Below are positions 34,165-43,444 of a stretch of DNA of 46,524 nt, in pieces (position 1 is the stretch's first letter; every line of letters begins with the position of its first letter). Below the pieces are notes generated by a model that was not told the origin of the DNA, did no database searches, and saw only the letters and a list, made by a program, of their open reading frames with translations. The stretch spans positions 1 to 46,524 of the forward strand of contig CALENB010000523.1 of assembly GCA_937910235.1 (NCBI GenBank), in the 5' to 3' direction. This DNA is from an uncultured Myxococcales bacterium (lineage in GTDB: Bacteria; Myxococcota_A; UBA9042). A program made the translations under genes and the position numbers.

Positions 34165-36984
34165 TCACGGGGTCGTGTCGCCGCTGGGTTCGGGCACCAA
34201 CGGCGGGATGTAGCGTAACACGGTGCCTATGCTGCCCACGAAAAGCGCGTCTTTGCCCCATCCGCAGACGTCGAAGAACGTCGCGATCGAACCAGAGTCC
34301 ACCTCGGCGAGGCTCTTACCGTCGAACGCGAGCACCATCCCTTGCGTGCCGGCTAGCAAGAGTCGGTCCTTGCCCCAGCCCCACATCGCGCGCACCACTC
34401 GGCTCTCATCCTTGAGGATCTGTGTGTATTTCCACGTCTTGCCATCCCAGTGCACAAGGACGCCGTTGCCGTGACTGTCGGGCGCGCCGGCCGCCCACAC
34501 GTCGTCCGCGCTCGCGCCCCAGACGGCGTAGAGCGTCGACTCGACGATGTAGGGATCTTGGTCGGGGATCTTGAAGGGCTCCACGGGCGTAGGCGACCAG
34601 CCGCCGCCAGTGTTGTGGTAGATCGCGCCCTTGTCGCCGACCGCCCACACATCCTTGGGTCCAAGCCCCCACACGGCGCGCATCGTCTGGATGACAGGCG
34701 CGGCGATGACGGCCCATTTCTGGCCGTCCCAGCGCCCTAGGATGCCACCCTTGCCGGCCGCGTAGATGTCGTTGGGGTCGCTGCCCCAGATCGCGATCCA
34801 GTCGATCTCTGCCGACGGGCCCTCGACGACGGCCCACTTGGCGCCGTCATAATGAACGATCGTGCCCGCCAGCCCGACGGCCCACACGTTGTCCGCCGCG
34901 CTCGCCCAAACCGCCCGAAGATGCTTGCCCGTTGGCGACTTGACGCCTTCCCACTGCGGCCCGCCGGCCCAACGCGCGATCATGCCGGTGTTGCCCACCA
35001 CCCAGATGTCCTTCGTGGAGTTGACGTGGATCCCATACGCGTCGTTTAGCCCGAATGTGCCGGTTTTCTGGGTCCAAACGCCGCCCTTGAGCTCCATCAG
35101 CAGCCCGGTTGAGCCGACCGCCATCGCTTGCCCCGGACCGGTGACGGCGACGTCGTTGAGGAACGCGGGTGCGCTCGTCTTCAACGCAAACGCGCCGGTG
35201 CTGCTGCGCTCGTAGATGAGGTTGTTGGCGATGATGTAGTACTGTCCGCCGCCGATCGCCGCCACCGATTTCAGCGTCGCGCTGCTGGGGAACGTCTTCT
35301 TGGTCCACTTGCCCTTGTCGAACTCCAGCACGGTGCCCTGCGCGCCGACCGCTAGCGCGTGGATCTTTGACGGGTCGTCGGCCGTCACCGCGACGTCGTA
35401 CAGGTCGTTTGTGACGCCGCTGCTGATCGGATCGATACCGTTTGGCCCCAGCGTGCCGAGCATGCCGCCCTGTCCCACCGCGAGCTGCAGCACGCCGGGC
35501 GCGCCGCCGAGCCCGAGGATGTCCTTCGGCTTGCCGCCCGTCTGCATCGTCCATTCGGTGCCGTCCCAACGCGCGATCGCGCCGGCGACTCCGACCGCGT
35601 AGGCCAGATCGTCGCCATAGGCCCACACGTCGAAGAACGTTGATTTGGTCAGCCCCTTGATGGCCGTCGTGCCTGCCGGGCAAGTCGTCGACACCAGCAG
35701 GTCATCGATGAACACGCCCTCACCGTCGTTGAGGTCCTTCTGCTTGGCGTCGAATGTGAACACCAGCTCGATGCTGACCCCGGACCAGTTGGTGAGGTCC
35801 ACGACCTGGGTGACGAACTTGCCCGCGGTGTCACCCGCGCCGCCGATCGCGTTCTTGTCCCAGACGAGCGTCATCTTGGTGCCCTGCTTCACGTGCAGCG
35901 TCAGCACGTCGAAGCCGACCCCGTTCTCGACGTCCATCAGCAGCTGGAACGTCAGGGTGACCTTCTCAGACACCGGCAGCTGAAAGAGCTGCGACCGCGC
36001 CGAGGCGCCGACGACCTTGCCGTTGTCGAACGTCGGGCACATCTTGGTCTTGTCGCCCGGACACGGCGCATCCACACGCCCGAAATACATGGATTTCGGC
36101 GCGCTGGTGACCCGGAGCTTGCCGTCTTTGCCGGTCATGGCCGCCGCGGACCAGGAGATGCCGCCCTTGTCCGTGGTCTTCTCGTACAGGTCGTTGACGG
36201 TCCAGTTCGCGAGGTTGCCAAAGCCGTCGGAGAACGCGACAGAGCCGCAGCATCCGGCCGCCCCCGACGCCGCGTGTTGGCAGATACCACTCTCGCAGTA
36301 GTCGCTGGTGCAGCCGTTATTGTCGTTGCAGTCGGCCCCGGATTTACAGCCGCCCGGCGGTCCCCAGACGGTGGCGACGTCCGTCTTGGTCGCGGCGAGG
36401 CCGGAGACGACCGTGCCGCTCAGGCCGGCCGCATGGGCTCGCAGCCCGCCTTTGCCTGCCGCGACGCCGTTGAGCGTCGTGAAGACGCCCGTCGTGAGCT
36501 CCTGCCAGGCGAGCCCGTTCCAGCCCAAGATCGTGCCGCCGGTCCCGGTCAGGTAGGCGCGTGTGCTGCCCTCCGTCCAGCAGCCGTGGAACACCTGATT
36601 CGCCACGCCCGGAACCTTGAGCTCTTGAAACAGACCTTGCGCGCGCACGCGCCCGGATACGTCGGGTAAGTTGACGTCGCTCTCGCCGCCGAGCCCTACG
36701 TCGACGACGTCGCTGAGCCCGCCGGCGTCGGCCGTCGCGCCGCTGGTGTCAGTCGCCGCCGCAGCGTCGACCGCAGCCGTGGCGTCGGTCGGCTTCGCCG
36801 CGTCCTGTTCCCCGCACCCACTCAGCCAACCCGTGACGCTCAGCACCGCGAGCCCGGCCCACAGCGCCCATGCGACCGCGCGTCCAGCGTGCCCGGCTTG
36901 CGCGGTTTGCCCGGTTTGCCCGGCTCGGCGGGATCGCCGTGATCGGCGGGTTGAGCCTGACAGGCCCGGTCGAACGTGCACCAT
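34165..36984 (-). CDS. Lipoprotein with beta-propeller interrupted by Cys-rich and jelly-roll domains, 939 aa
   Basis: An Arg-rich n-region and hydrophobic core end in lipobox LSGC (Cys57, Gly at +2), then an Asp/Ala/Thr linker. Two propeller-like repeats (TGTGGTILGWNG, TLNGVAAGKGG) precede a Cys-rich stretch (CKSGADCNDNNGC) and a jelly-roll segment from FSDGFGNLANW to EGVFIDDLLV, similar to MAM/immune-inhibitor-A-type domains. About ten further propeller repeats follow, with phrases like VWGLGPKDVWAVGDKG and ILGRWDGQKW. Such repeats form WG/YCF48-like propellers that bind proteins or sugars. Start ATG 36984 has AGGAG seven bases upstream, ten bases after the upstream stop, so co-transcription is very likely. 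No enzyme motif is seen. Confidence 0.85.
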   Translation of the reverse strand: MVHVRPGLSGSTRRSRRSRRAGQTGQTAQAGHAGRAVAWALWAGLAVLSVTGWLSGCGEQDAAKPTDATAAVDAAAATDTSGATADAGGLSDVVDVGLGGESDVNLPDVSGRVRAQGLFQELKVPGVANQVFHGCWTEGSTRAYLTGTGGTILGWNGLAWQELTTGVFTTLNGVAAGKGGLRAHAAGLSGTVVSGLAATKTDVATVWGPPGGCKSGADCNDNNGCTSDYCESGICQHAASGAAGCCGSVAFSDGFGNLANWTVNDLYEKTTDKGGISWSAAAMTGKDGKLRVTSAPKSMYFGRVDAPCPGDKTKMCPTFDNGKVVGASARSQLFQLPVSEKVTLTFQLLMDVENGVGFDVLTLHVKQGTKMTLVWDKNAIGGAGDTAGKFVTQVVDLTNWSGVSIELVFTFDAKQKDLNDGEGVFIDDLLVSTTCPAGTTAIKGLTKSTFFDVWAYGDDLAYAVGVAGAIARWDGTEWTMQTGGKPKDILGLGGAPGVLQLAVGQGGMLGTLGPNGIDPISSGVTNDLYDVAVTADDPSKIHALAVGAQGTVLEFDKGKWTKKTFPSSATLKSVAAIGGGQYYIIANNLIYERSSTGAFALKTSAPAFLNDVAVTGPGQAMAVGSTGLLMELKGGVWTQKTGTFGLNDAYGIHVNSTKDIWVVGNTGMIARWAGGPQWEGVKSPTGKHLRAVWASAADNVWAVGLAGTIVHYDGAKWAVVEGPSAEIDWIAIWGSDPNDIYAAGKGGILGRWDGQKWAVIAAPVIQTMRAVWGLGPKDVWAVGDKGAIYHNTGGGWSPTPVEPFKIPDQDPYIVESTLYAVWGASADDVWAAGAPDSHGNGVLVHWDGKTWKYTQILKDESRVVRAMWGWGKDRLLLAGTQGMVLAFDGKSLAEVDSGSIATFFDVCGWGKDALFVGSIGTVLRYIPPLVPEPSGDTTP

Positions 36985-36994
36985 CACTGCGCTC

Positions 36995-39022
36995 CTAGAG
37001 ACCTGCGTCGAGTTGATAGATGCCGCCCTTGTGGCCGATCGCGACGGCGTCTTTGCCGGAGACCGCCACGTCCAGCAGCACGTTTGGCAGACCCGACTCG
37101 ACGACCTTCCAGTCACCTCCGGCGCCAACGACGAGCGTGCCCTTCCAGCCCACGCCGATGATGTTGCCGTCAGCGCTGCGGGCCACACCGTACAGAAACA
37201 GCCCTGGGCTCTCGAAGACCTTGCTCCACTTGCCGTCCACCCGCAGCAGCACCAACCCGTTGTCGCCGACCGCGACGACGCCTTTGTCCCACGCCGCCAC
37301 TCGGTGCAGGTTGAACGACTCACCGCTCGCTTCCTTGTTCCATTTGCCGCTGCTGTCGCGGTGGATCACCGTGCCGAACTCGCCGACGGCCCACGCCTCG
37401 CCGCCGTGCGTGGCGATGGCCGTCAGATTGAACTGCACGCCCGTCTTCTCGGCCTTCCAGTCGCTCCCATCCCAGCGCAGCGCGATGCCGCCGTGACCAA
37501 CCGCGACGACGTCCTTGCCGACCAGCGCGACGCCCGAGAGGCGCTGGCCGGCGGCTTCGGCGGCGACGCGCACCTGCGGATCGCCGTCAGCCGTGATCCG
37601 CACCGTCACCCCGTTGTCGCCGACCGCCCAGAAGCCCTTGGCGCCGTCGTCGGCGACGCCGCGCAGGTGAGTCCCTGTCACCGCGACACCCAGATCGACG
37701 AACCCCGCGTTGGCGTCTTTGGCCTCGAGCAGCACCCCCGAGTCGCCCGCCACGATGAGGCGTCCGTCCGGCAGCGTGGTGATGTTATTGAGATGGGCCG
37801 TCGTCTCGGCGCGATAGTCGAGCCACTTCTCCGTCGCGCCGTCAAAGCGGATGCCCACGCCCTTGTCGCCAACCGCGAACGCAAACGCCGCCTCAGCCCC
37901 TTGCGCAGCCATGCCCCACACCGCGCGGAACGTCCCGGTCTTCATGTAGGTCCCGTCGATGTCGGTGACGTTCCACTTGCTGCCGATGTGGTGGATGAGC
38001 GCGCCGTCTGCGCCGACCGCCCAGGCCTCTTTTTCGCCCATAGACCAGATACCAAAGAGGTCGCGGCTCTTCGGGTCGTTGGTCAGCGAATCCACCCACA
38101 GCTTGCTCTCAGTCGCGGCGACATAGCCGCCGTCGCCGACGGTCAGCAAACGTCCCGTCGCGGTCGCGGTGAGCCCGTGTAGGTCCGCGTTGGCCTTCGG
38201 CAGCGGCACCGAGGCCCACGATCCACCCGACAGCCGGAGCGCCTGACCTTTATCGCCAACCGCCCACACATTGCCGGCGTTGATCGCGTGAATCGCTCGG
38301 ATCTTCAGCGCGAAGTTGGTCTGCTCTTTCATGAGCTTGTTGCTTGGCAAGACACGGTAGACCACGCCGTCGTCGCCGCCCATCATCACAGTGCTGGCGT
38401 CAGCGGGCGCGTGCACGCCACGCAGGATCACCTTGCCGATGTCGTCCGGCGTTCGGTCCTGCATCTTCACGCCGTTGTAGTGCAGCACGATGCGATCGCC
38501 GACCAGCCACACGTCTTTCGGGCCGCGGCCCCAGACGCCATAGAGATCCCTGTCCGTCCCGGATTTGCGGGGTGTCAGCACGCTGCCGTTGTAGTGCAGC
38601 ACACGTCCGCCGGAGCCCACCCACCAGATGTCGTCAGGGCCGCTGCCCCAGATCGCCGTCATGTTGTCGGTGAAGCGAAGCGAGCGCGCCGTCAGCACCT
38701 CGCCCGTGCCAGCGCCGTCCGTCGCGCCGACGTCGCTGTTCGCCACGCCGTCCGTCTGGCCGCTGCCGTCGATCGCGGTGTCGCCCGCGCCGCCATCCAC
38801 GCCGCCGTCCACGCCGCCATCCGCGCCCGCCGTATCGCCGCCGGTCGTGTCCTTCTTGTCGTCGTCGCCCGTACCGCAGCCACTCAGACAGCTGAGGCCG
38901 AAAATCAGGGCCAACAGCGCTGCCGCTGACGCACTAGAGCGCGTCGTCGCCGACCCCGCCACGCAGCGTCGAACGCTCCCCACTCGGCCGCGTGATGCGG
39001 TCCGCTCCTGGTTGCTCGTCAC
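36995..39022 (-). CDS. Lipoprotein with beta-propeller, 675 aa
   Basis: The signal peptide ends in lipobox LSGC (Cys49, Gly at +2), followed by a Gly/Asp/Thr/Ala linker of about 60 residues. The rest, from residue about 115, is a continuous run of roughly 12 propeller repeats of 40-45 residues, each with a core like AIWGSGPDDIWWVGSGG or WAVGEFGTVIHRD. It is a simpler relative of the following 939-aa protein and of the C-terminal part of the preceding TIG protein. The start is GTG 39022, with AGGA eight bases upstream, ten bases after the upstream stop. No catalytic motif is visible. Probable role is surface binding or scaffold. Confidence 0.86.
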   Translation of the reverse strand: MTSNQERTASRGRVGSVRRCVAGSATTRSSASAAALLALIFGLSCLSGCGTGDDDKKDTTGGDTAGADGGVDGGVDGGAGDTAIDGSGQTDGVANSDVGATDGAGTGEVLTARSLRFTDNMTAIWGSGPDDIWWVGSGGRVLHYNGSVLTPRKSGTDRDLYGVWGRGPKDVWLVGDRIVLHYNGVKMQDRTPDDIGKVILRGVHAPADASTVMMGGDDGVVYRVLPSNKLMKEQTNFALKIRAIHAINAGNVWAVGDKGQALRLSGGSWASVPLPKANADLHGLTATATGRLLTVGDGGYVAATESKLWVDSLTNDPKSRDLFGIWSMGEKEAWAVGADGALIHHIGSKWNVTDIDGTYMKTGTFRAVWGMAAQGAEAAFAFAVGDKGVGIRFDGATEKWLDYRAETTAHLNNITTLPDGRLIVAGDSGVLLEAKDANAGFVDLGVAVTGTHLRGVADDGAKGFWAVGDNGVTVRITADGDPQVRVAAEAAGQRLSGVALVGKDVVAVGHGGIALRWDGSDWKAEKTGVQFNLTAIATHGGEAWAVGEFGTVIHRDSSGKWNKEASGESFNLHRVAAWDKGVVAVGDNGLVLLRVDGKWSKVFESPGLFLYGVARSADGNIIGVGWKGTLVVGAGGDWKVVESGLPNVLLDVAVSGKDAVAIGHKGGIYQLDAGL

Positions 39023-39032
39023 GTCGTCGGTC

Positions 39033-42000
39033 CTATTGCTTGGTGAAGAAGAACTGGTTGATGGCCCACGAGCGCCACGTCAACTGGTTCATATCGGTGA
39101 GGTCGTAGGCGTCGATGTCGAAGCCTTCCTTGTAGCCACGCACCATGGTCAACCGCAGGGTCGTGCCCGTCGGGATGCCCGGCGTACCTTGGATATTCGG
39201 GAACGCCGGCAGCTTGGTCTGAGTCAGCCCGCCCTCCGCCATGATGTTCCACACCGGCGTGTCTGGCCCCATCCCGGGGATGCCGATGGTGATGTAGTTG
39301 AAGTGCGGCTGCGTCGTCGACTCGTCCACGTTCCACTTCAGCAGGTAGTCCGTGAGCACGCCGTTCACCTTCGGGTTCACGTCCAGCGGCGGGTAGATCA
39401 TCGGCCCGATCAGCAGCTCCTGCTCTCCCATCGCGAAGAAGTCGCCGTTTGGCTGGGTGTAGAGCGCGTGCAGAGACTTGTGCACCTCTTTCACGTTCAC
39501 CTTGTCCCACGTCTTGCCGTCGTAGTGCAGGACCACCGAGCGCGTGCCGACCGCCCAGACGTCGCTGTCGCCGTTGGCCCACACCGCGTGCAGTGTGCTC
39601 TGGACCGGGCTCTTGTGGGCCGTCCACTTCACGCCGTTGTAGTGCAAGATCTGCCCGGCCTCACCCACCGCATACACCGACGTGGCGCTCTGCGCGTAGA
39701 CGTCTCGCAACGCGATCGAAGAGCCGGATGGTTGCGTCTGCCAGACCTTGCCGTCCCAGTGAACGATGCTGCCGCCGTATCCCACCGCCCAGATGTGCTT
39801 GTTGTCCGAGCCGTGAATGGCCCACGCGTTCAGGTACGGTGAGGGGTAGTACTTCTTGAAACCCGTCTGCGAGCCCTGGTTTGCGAGCTTGTAGACGCCG
39901 CTCGTGCCAGCCGCCCACACGTCCACGTCGCCGGGTTTGTCGCCCGCCGTTGCGAACACGCCGTTGAGGTTGACCGCGCCAGAGATCATATCGAGCGGCT
40001 TCCATCCCGCCCCATCAAACGCCGCCGCCGCGCCCTTGTAGCCGACGACCCACACCTGATTCGCCGAGATGCCGTGCACGCCGCGCAGGTCGTCCTGCGT
40101 GAAGTTGGCCTGCTGGGTCCAGCCGTTGCCGCTCCAATTCATCAGCGCGCCCTTCGTGCCGACCGCGTAGATGTTCGTCGAGCTCGCGCCCCACATGTCG
40201 TAGATGGTGTTTTGCACGCCGGTGGCGATGCCCTCAAAGTCGCCGTTGCCCAAGCGCCGCACCATCGTGTCGTTGGTCATCGACTTGATGTCGTTGAGCA
40301 CCGACGCGCTCATGGGCATCTGGTTGCCGCCCGTGATCTGCACGACCAGCCCAAGAATGCTCAGCGAAGCGTCGAAGATGTCGCCCACAAACGCCGCCGG
40401 AAGCTGCTCGATCTCTAGCTTGTCGGGATCGGTGCTCTGGAACGGGGCCAGGAACTTCTGGTCGGTGTTGGGCATGCGAATGACGCCGTCCGAACCGAGC
40501 ACCAGATACGCAAACGCCGCGTCGACAATGTAGCCGCCGCCGGTGAACGTCCACGTCGGCGGCTCGTCAAAGCGCACCGAGGCTTTTCGTGACAGTGGGA
40601 TGTCGAGCTTGATGTGCACGTCTTTCGGGTTGTCGCCGGGACCCACAAAGAGGTGACGTTTCACGCCCATCGTCGTCGCCGTGAACTTCTGCATCGCGGT
40701 GGCGTCGTCTGCGTTCAGCACCGTACCGACGGCCTTGTAGCCGCCGAAACACACGATCGCCATCTCGCCGAACCCTGTTGTGATCGCGTAGCTGTAGCCA
40801 TTGGCGGGCGTCGCCTCAAAGCCGTTGCCAACCTTGGGCTGGTTCTCCGCGCTGAAGATCGTCGACTTGGTGTGGTAGCAGACCGCCGCCAGCTCTCCCG
40901 CCTTCGGTACACAGCGCGCGCCGCCAGCCTCCTTCTGCGGCGCACACACAAAGCCCGTGATGCACTTCTGGCCCTTGCTGCAGTCCTGCACGCACCGCTT
41001 GCCGTTGGCGTTGCCAATGTCGAGGCATGCGAAGTCCTGGCCACCGGTGGTCTGGCATTGCGCCGTCGTCGAGCAAGCATCACACGTCGGCTTCGGCGTG
41101 GTCGGTTTGCCGGTGTACTCGTAGCACTTACCGGCCGGGATGATGACGTACTTGTCCAGCCCAATCACCTTGCCACTCACCAGCGGCAGCGGCTGCCCGG
41201 GTGGCGGCGAGCCAGGGGAGGGTGGCGGGATCGGCGCGATAAACACCGTGACGTTGGTCGCGTTGAACTTCACCACAGAGGCTGATTCGTAGGCCTCCTT
41301 GCTGGCGGAGATCATCTGCGTACCCAGCACATCGCTGCCGCTGAACGTGATCTGGCCGTTCTTGTCGGTGAAGCCCTGGTGCGGCGTCGTTGGGTCCGTC
41401 CACAGCATGGTGAACGCGTCGGGTACAGGCTGCCCACTCGAGCTGTCCAGCACGGTCACGTTGACGGTGCCATCCACCGCCGCGCCCCAGGTGCCGCCGT
41501 ATTTGCTCATCGGGTTGAAGTAGGTGAAGCCGTTCTTCAGCGAGCGCGCTTCCTTGCCGACCTGCACCTTTACCGGTACGGCGCCGACCTTGCCCGGCGG
41601 CGTCTTCACGGTGATGTGGGTCGGATCGATGAACGTCACGTGGGTCGCCGGGTTGTCGCCGAAGAAGACCTGCATCGATTTCTCGAACCCAGCGCCGTAG
41701 ATGTTGACCTTGGAGCCGCCCGCCTGCGCGCCGTTGTCGGGGTAGACGACGTACAACGCCAGTGACTGGCCCGAGTAGGCAAACCCGTTTGGCAAGACGG
41801 CCTGGTCGTCGCCGATCTGCACGAGGATGTTGACGTAGCCGGGGCTGCCGGGGGGCGTGATCGCCTGGATCTCGCTGTCGCTGACCACGACGACGGTGGC
41901 GGCCTGCAGCGCGCCGATCCGCACCAGCGGTTTACCCTTGGAGAAGCCGGCCCCCTTGATGACGATCTTCGTATTGCCCGCCGGCGGACCGAACGCCGGC

Positions 42001-43313
42001 GCGATGCTGTGAACCTCGACGCTCAGGTCGTAGGTGTAGCCGTCTGTGGCGGTGTGCGTACCTTTTGAGGTCACCACCGTCACGTCGATGGCGCCTTCCT
42101 TGGCCCCCTTTGGCGCCTCGACCACGACGGTGTGCGCGCCCGGCGTCACACTGGCGATATTGGCGAGTTTGCCGCCAAAGAGCACGGTAGTGTCGTCCTT
42201 GCTGACCAATCCATTGGCCACGATCGTCACGGTTTGCCCACCAGCCAGCGGGCCCTTGGGCGGCGCGATGGCCAAGATCTTGGTCGCTGCCGTGCCCTTG
42301 TCGTCGGTGTACACGTAGCCGTTTGGCAGGCTGTGCGTGCCGTACTTCGTCTTCACGGTCACCGCGACAGCGCCGGACTGGCCGGGCGGCGCGCTGATGC
42401 GCAGCTTGCTGGTGCCCTGCACCTCAAGCACGGAGGCCTGGTTGTCGCCGAGCCAAACCTGCGTTTTGTCCGTAAAACCGGCGCCGAGGACCGAGATCTC
42501 GGTGCCGCCCGACGTGGGACCGGCCGCTGGGGCGACGGTCTGCACCTTGGGCTGGGAGTGATAGAAGAAGCCGTTCTTCAGCGTGCCAGTGCCGCGATCG
42601 TTGACGACGTGAACCGGCTGAAAGCCGAAGACGCCTGGCGGCGTGACCACGAGCACTTCCGAGTCGTCCACAACCTGCACCCCGATCGCGGGTTTGCCGC
42701 CGATCAGGACTTTGGTGTTCCCAGCGAAACCAGAGCCGCTGATCGTGACAGGCGAGCCGCCGGTCACGGAGCCCTCTGCCGGCGAGACCTTCGAGATGAT
42801 CACGTCGTTGTAGAACAGGAACGCATCATCGAGCGCGCTTGAGTAGGCCGGTTTGCTCGGATCTTCGTTGGGAACCAGCACCGTGATGTCCGACAGCCCC
42901 GGCGTGTGCGGCGGCGTCTGCACCTGGATCTCGGTCGCGTCGACGACAAAAACGGCCTCTGCGTCCAGCGGCGTACCGTCAAACAGCACCTGCGCTTCCG
43001 CCGTGAACCCCGTGCCCGTCAAGATGAGCGGTTCATTGCCCGTCGCCTTGCCCTGGCTCGGCGTCACCGTCAACAAGCTCAGTTTGGCGCTGACCGCCGC
43101 GTCAGCCACGGCGATGTCACCAGCTGCAGCCCCAGAATCTTCGGCATCTTCGCCGGTTCCGCTGTCAGCGGCGGAAACGCCGGTATCAGTCGATCCGCCC
43201 GCATCTGCCGGGCTAGCAGGCCCGTCGGTGGAGGTGTCTGAACAGGCTGGCGCGATCGCGAGCAGCACGCACAAGGTGAGGCTGCCGAGCCGTGGCCACA
43301 GATTCCGATTCAT
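39033..43313 (-). CDS. Giant TIG/IPT-repeat lipoprotein with C-terminal beta-propeller, 1426 aa
   Basis: Modular surface protein. The lipobox is APAC (Cys24, Ser at +2), then an Asp/Thr/Ser linker to about residue 75. Six TIG/IPT Ig-like domains fill about 75-590, each with the pattern GGSPVTISGSGF, a central strand such as VLIGGKPA, and a TPPG turn. Next is a carboxypeptidase-regulatory-like domain (about 600-690, FTDKNGQITFSG), a Pro linker, and a Cys-rich block (about 745-805). An unrecognised region leads to propeller repeats at about 1060-1290 (VWAVGTRSVVLHYDG). The C-terminal 110 residues are a separate fold. Start ATG 43313 was chosen because AAGGAG is seven bases upstream; ATG 43319 is only one base from it. 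Adhesion is the most likely role. Confidence 0.88.
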   Translation of the reverse strand: MNRNLWPRLGSLTLCVLLAIAPACSDTSTDGPASPADAGGSTDTGVSAADSGTGEDAEDSGAAAGDIAVADAAVSAKLSLLTVTPSQGKATGNEPLILTGTGFTAEAQVLFDGTPLDAEAVFVVDATEIQVQTPPHTPGLSDITVLVPNEDPSKPAYSSALDDAFLFYNDVIISKVSPAEGSVTGGSPVTISGSGFAGNTKVLIGGKPAIGVQVVDDSEVLVVTPPGVFGFQPVHVVNDRGTGTLKNGFFYHSQPKVQTVAPAAGPTSGGTEISVLGAGFTDKTQVWLGDNQASVLEVQGTSKLRISAPPGQSGAVAVTVKTKYGTHSLPNGYVYTDDKGTAATKILAIAPPKGPLAGGQTVTIVANGLVSKDDTTVLFGGKLANIASVTPGAHTVVVEAPKGAKEGAIDVTVVTSKGTHTATDGYTYDLSVEVHSIAPAFGPPAGNTKIVIKGAGFSKGKPLVRIGALQAATVVVVSDSEIQAITPPGSPGYVNILVQIGDDQAVLPNGFAYSGQSLALYVVYPDNGAQAGGSKVNIYGAGFEKSMQVFFGDNPATHVTFIDPTHITVKTPPGKVGAVPVKVQVGKEARSLKNGFTYFNPMSKYGGTWGAAVDGTVNVTVLDSSSGQPVPDAFTMLWTDPTTPHQGFTDKNGQITFSGSDVLGTQMISASKEAYESASVVKFNATNVTVFIAPIPPPSPGSPPPGQPLPLVSGKVIGLDKYVIIPAGKCYEYTGKPTTPKPTCDACSTTAQCQTTGGQDFACLDIGNANGKRCVQDCSKGQKCITGFVCAPQKEAGGARCVPKAGELAAVCYHTKSTIFSAENQPKVGNGFEATPANGYSYAITTGFGEMAIVCFGGYKAVGTVLNADDATAMQKFTATTMGVKRHLFVGPGDNPKDVHIKLDIPLSRKASVRFDEPPTWTFTGGGYIVDAAFAYLVLGSDGVIRMPNTDQKFLAPFQSTDPDKLEIEQLPAAFVGDIFDASLSILGLVVQITGGNQMPMSASVLNDIKSMTNDTMVRRLGNGDFEGIATGVQNTIYDMWGASSTNIYAVGTKGALMNWSGNGWTQQANFTQDDLRGVHGISANQVWVVGYKGAAAAFDGAGWKPLDMISGAVNLNGVFATAGDKPGDVDVWAAGTSGVYKLANQGSQTGFKKYYPSPYLNAWAIHGSDNKHIWAVGYGGSIVHWDGKVWQTQPSGSSIALRDVYAQSATSVYAVGEAGQILHYNGVKWTAHKSPVQSTLHAVWANGDSDVWAVGTRSVVLHYDGKTWDKVNVKEVHKSLHALYTQPNGDFFAMGEQELLIGPMIYPPLDVNPKVNGVLTDYLLKWNVDESTTQPHFNYITIGIPGMGPDTPVWNIMAEGGLTQTKLPAFPNIQGTPGIPTGTTLRLTMVRGYKEGFDIDAYDLTDMNQLTWRSWAINQFFFTKQ

Positions 43314-43385
43314 GTTCATTCTCCTTCTCGCACTGGACCCAATCGAACCGCTCTCAACCTAGCTCGTCGACGCCGACGCCCGCCC

Positions 43386-43444
43386 GCGCTCAGTCATCTC
43401 TGCGCTCAGTCATCTCTGCGCTCAGTCATCTCTGCGCTCAGTCA
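43386..43444. repeat. 16-bp tandem repeat, 3.7 copies, at the end of the IgGFc-type gene
   Basis: gcgctcagtcatctct repeats exactly at 43386-43401, 43402-43417 and 43418-43433, with a partial copy at 43434-43444. The TGA stop of the upstream-transcribed gene (43438-43440 on the plus strand as tca) lies in the partial copy. Each complete unit also contains the same tca, so the stop is re-created at every period. Confidence 0.9.

Noticed and set aside
36671-38182. Long plus-strand open frame opposite the propeller lipoprotein genes
   Set aside because: It spans the junction of two real genes and mirrors their repeats; composition is that of an antisense frame with no domain or ribosome site.
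43386-43444. CRISPR-like array
   Set aside because: The 16-bp units are directly adjacent with no spacers, and no cas gene is present; the same holds for 34052-34112 and 1-72.
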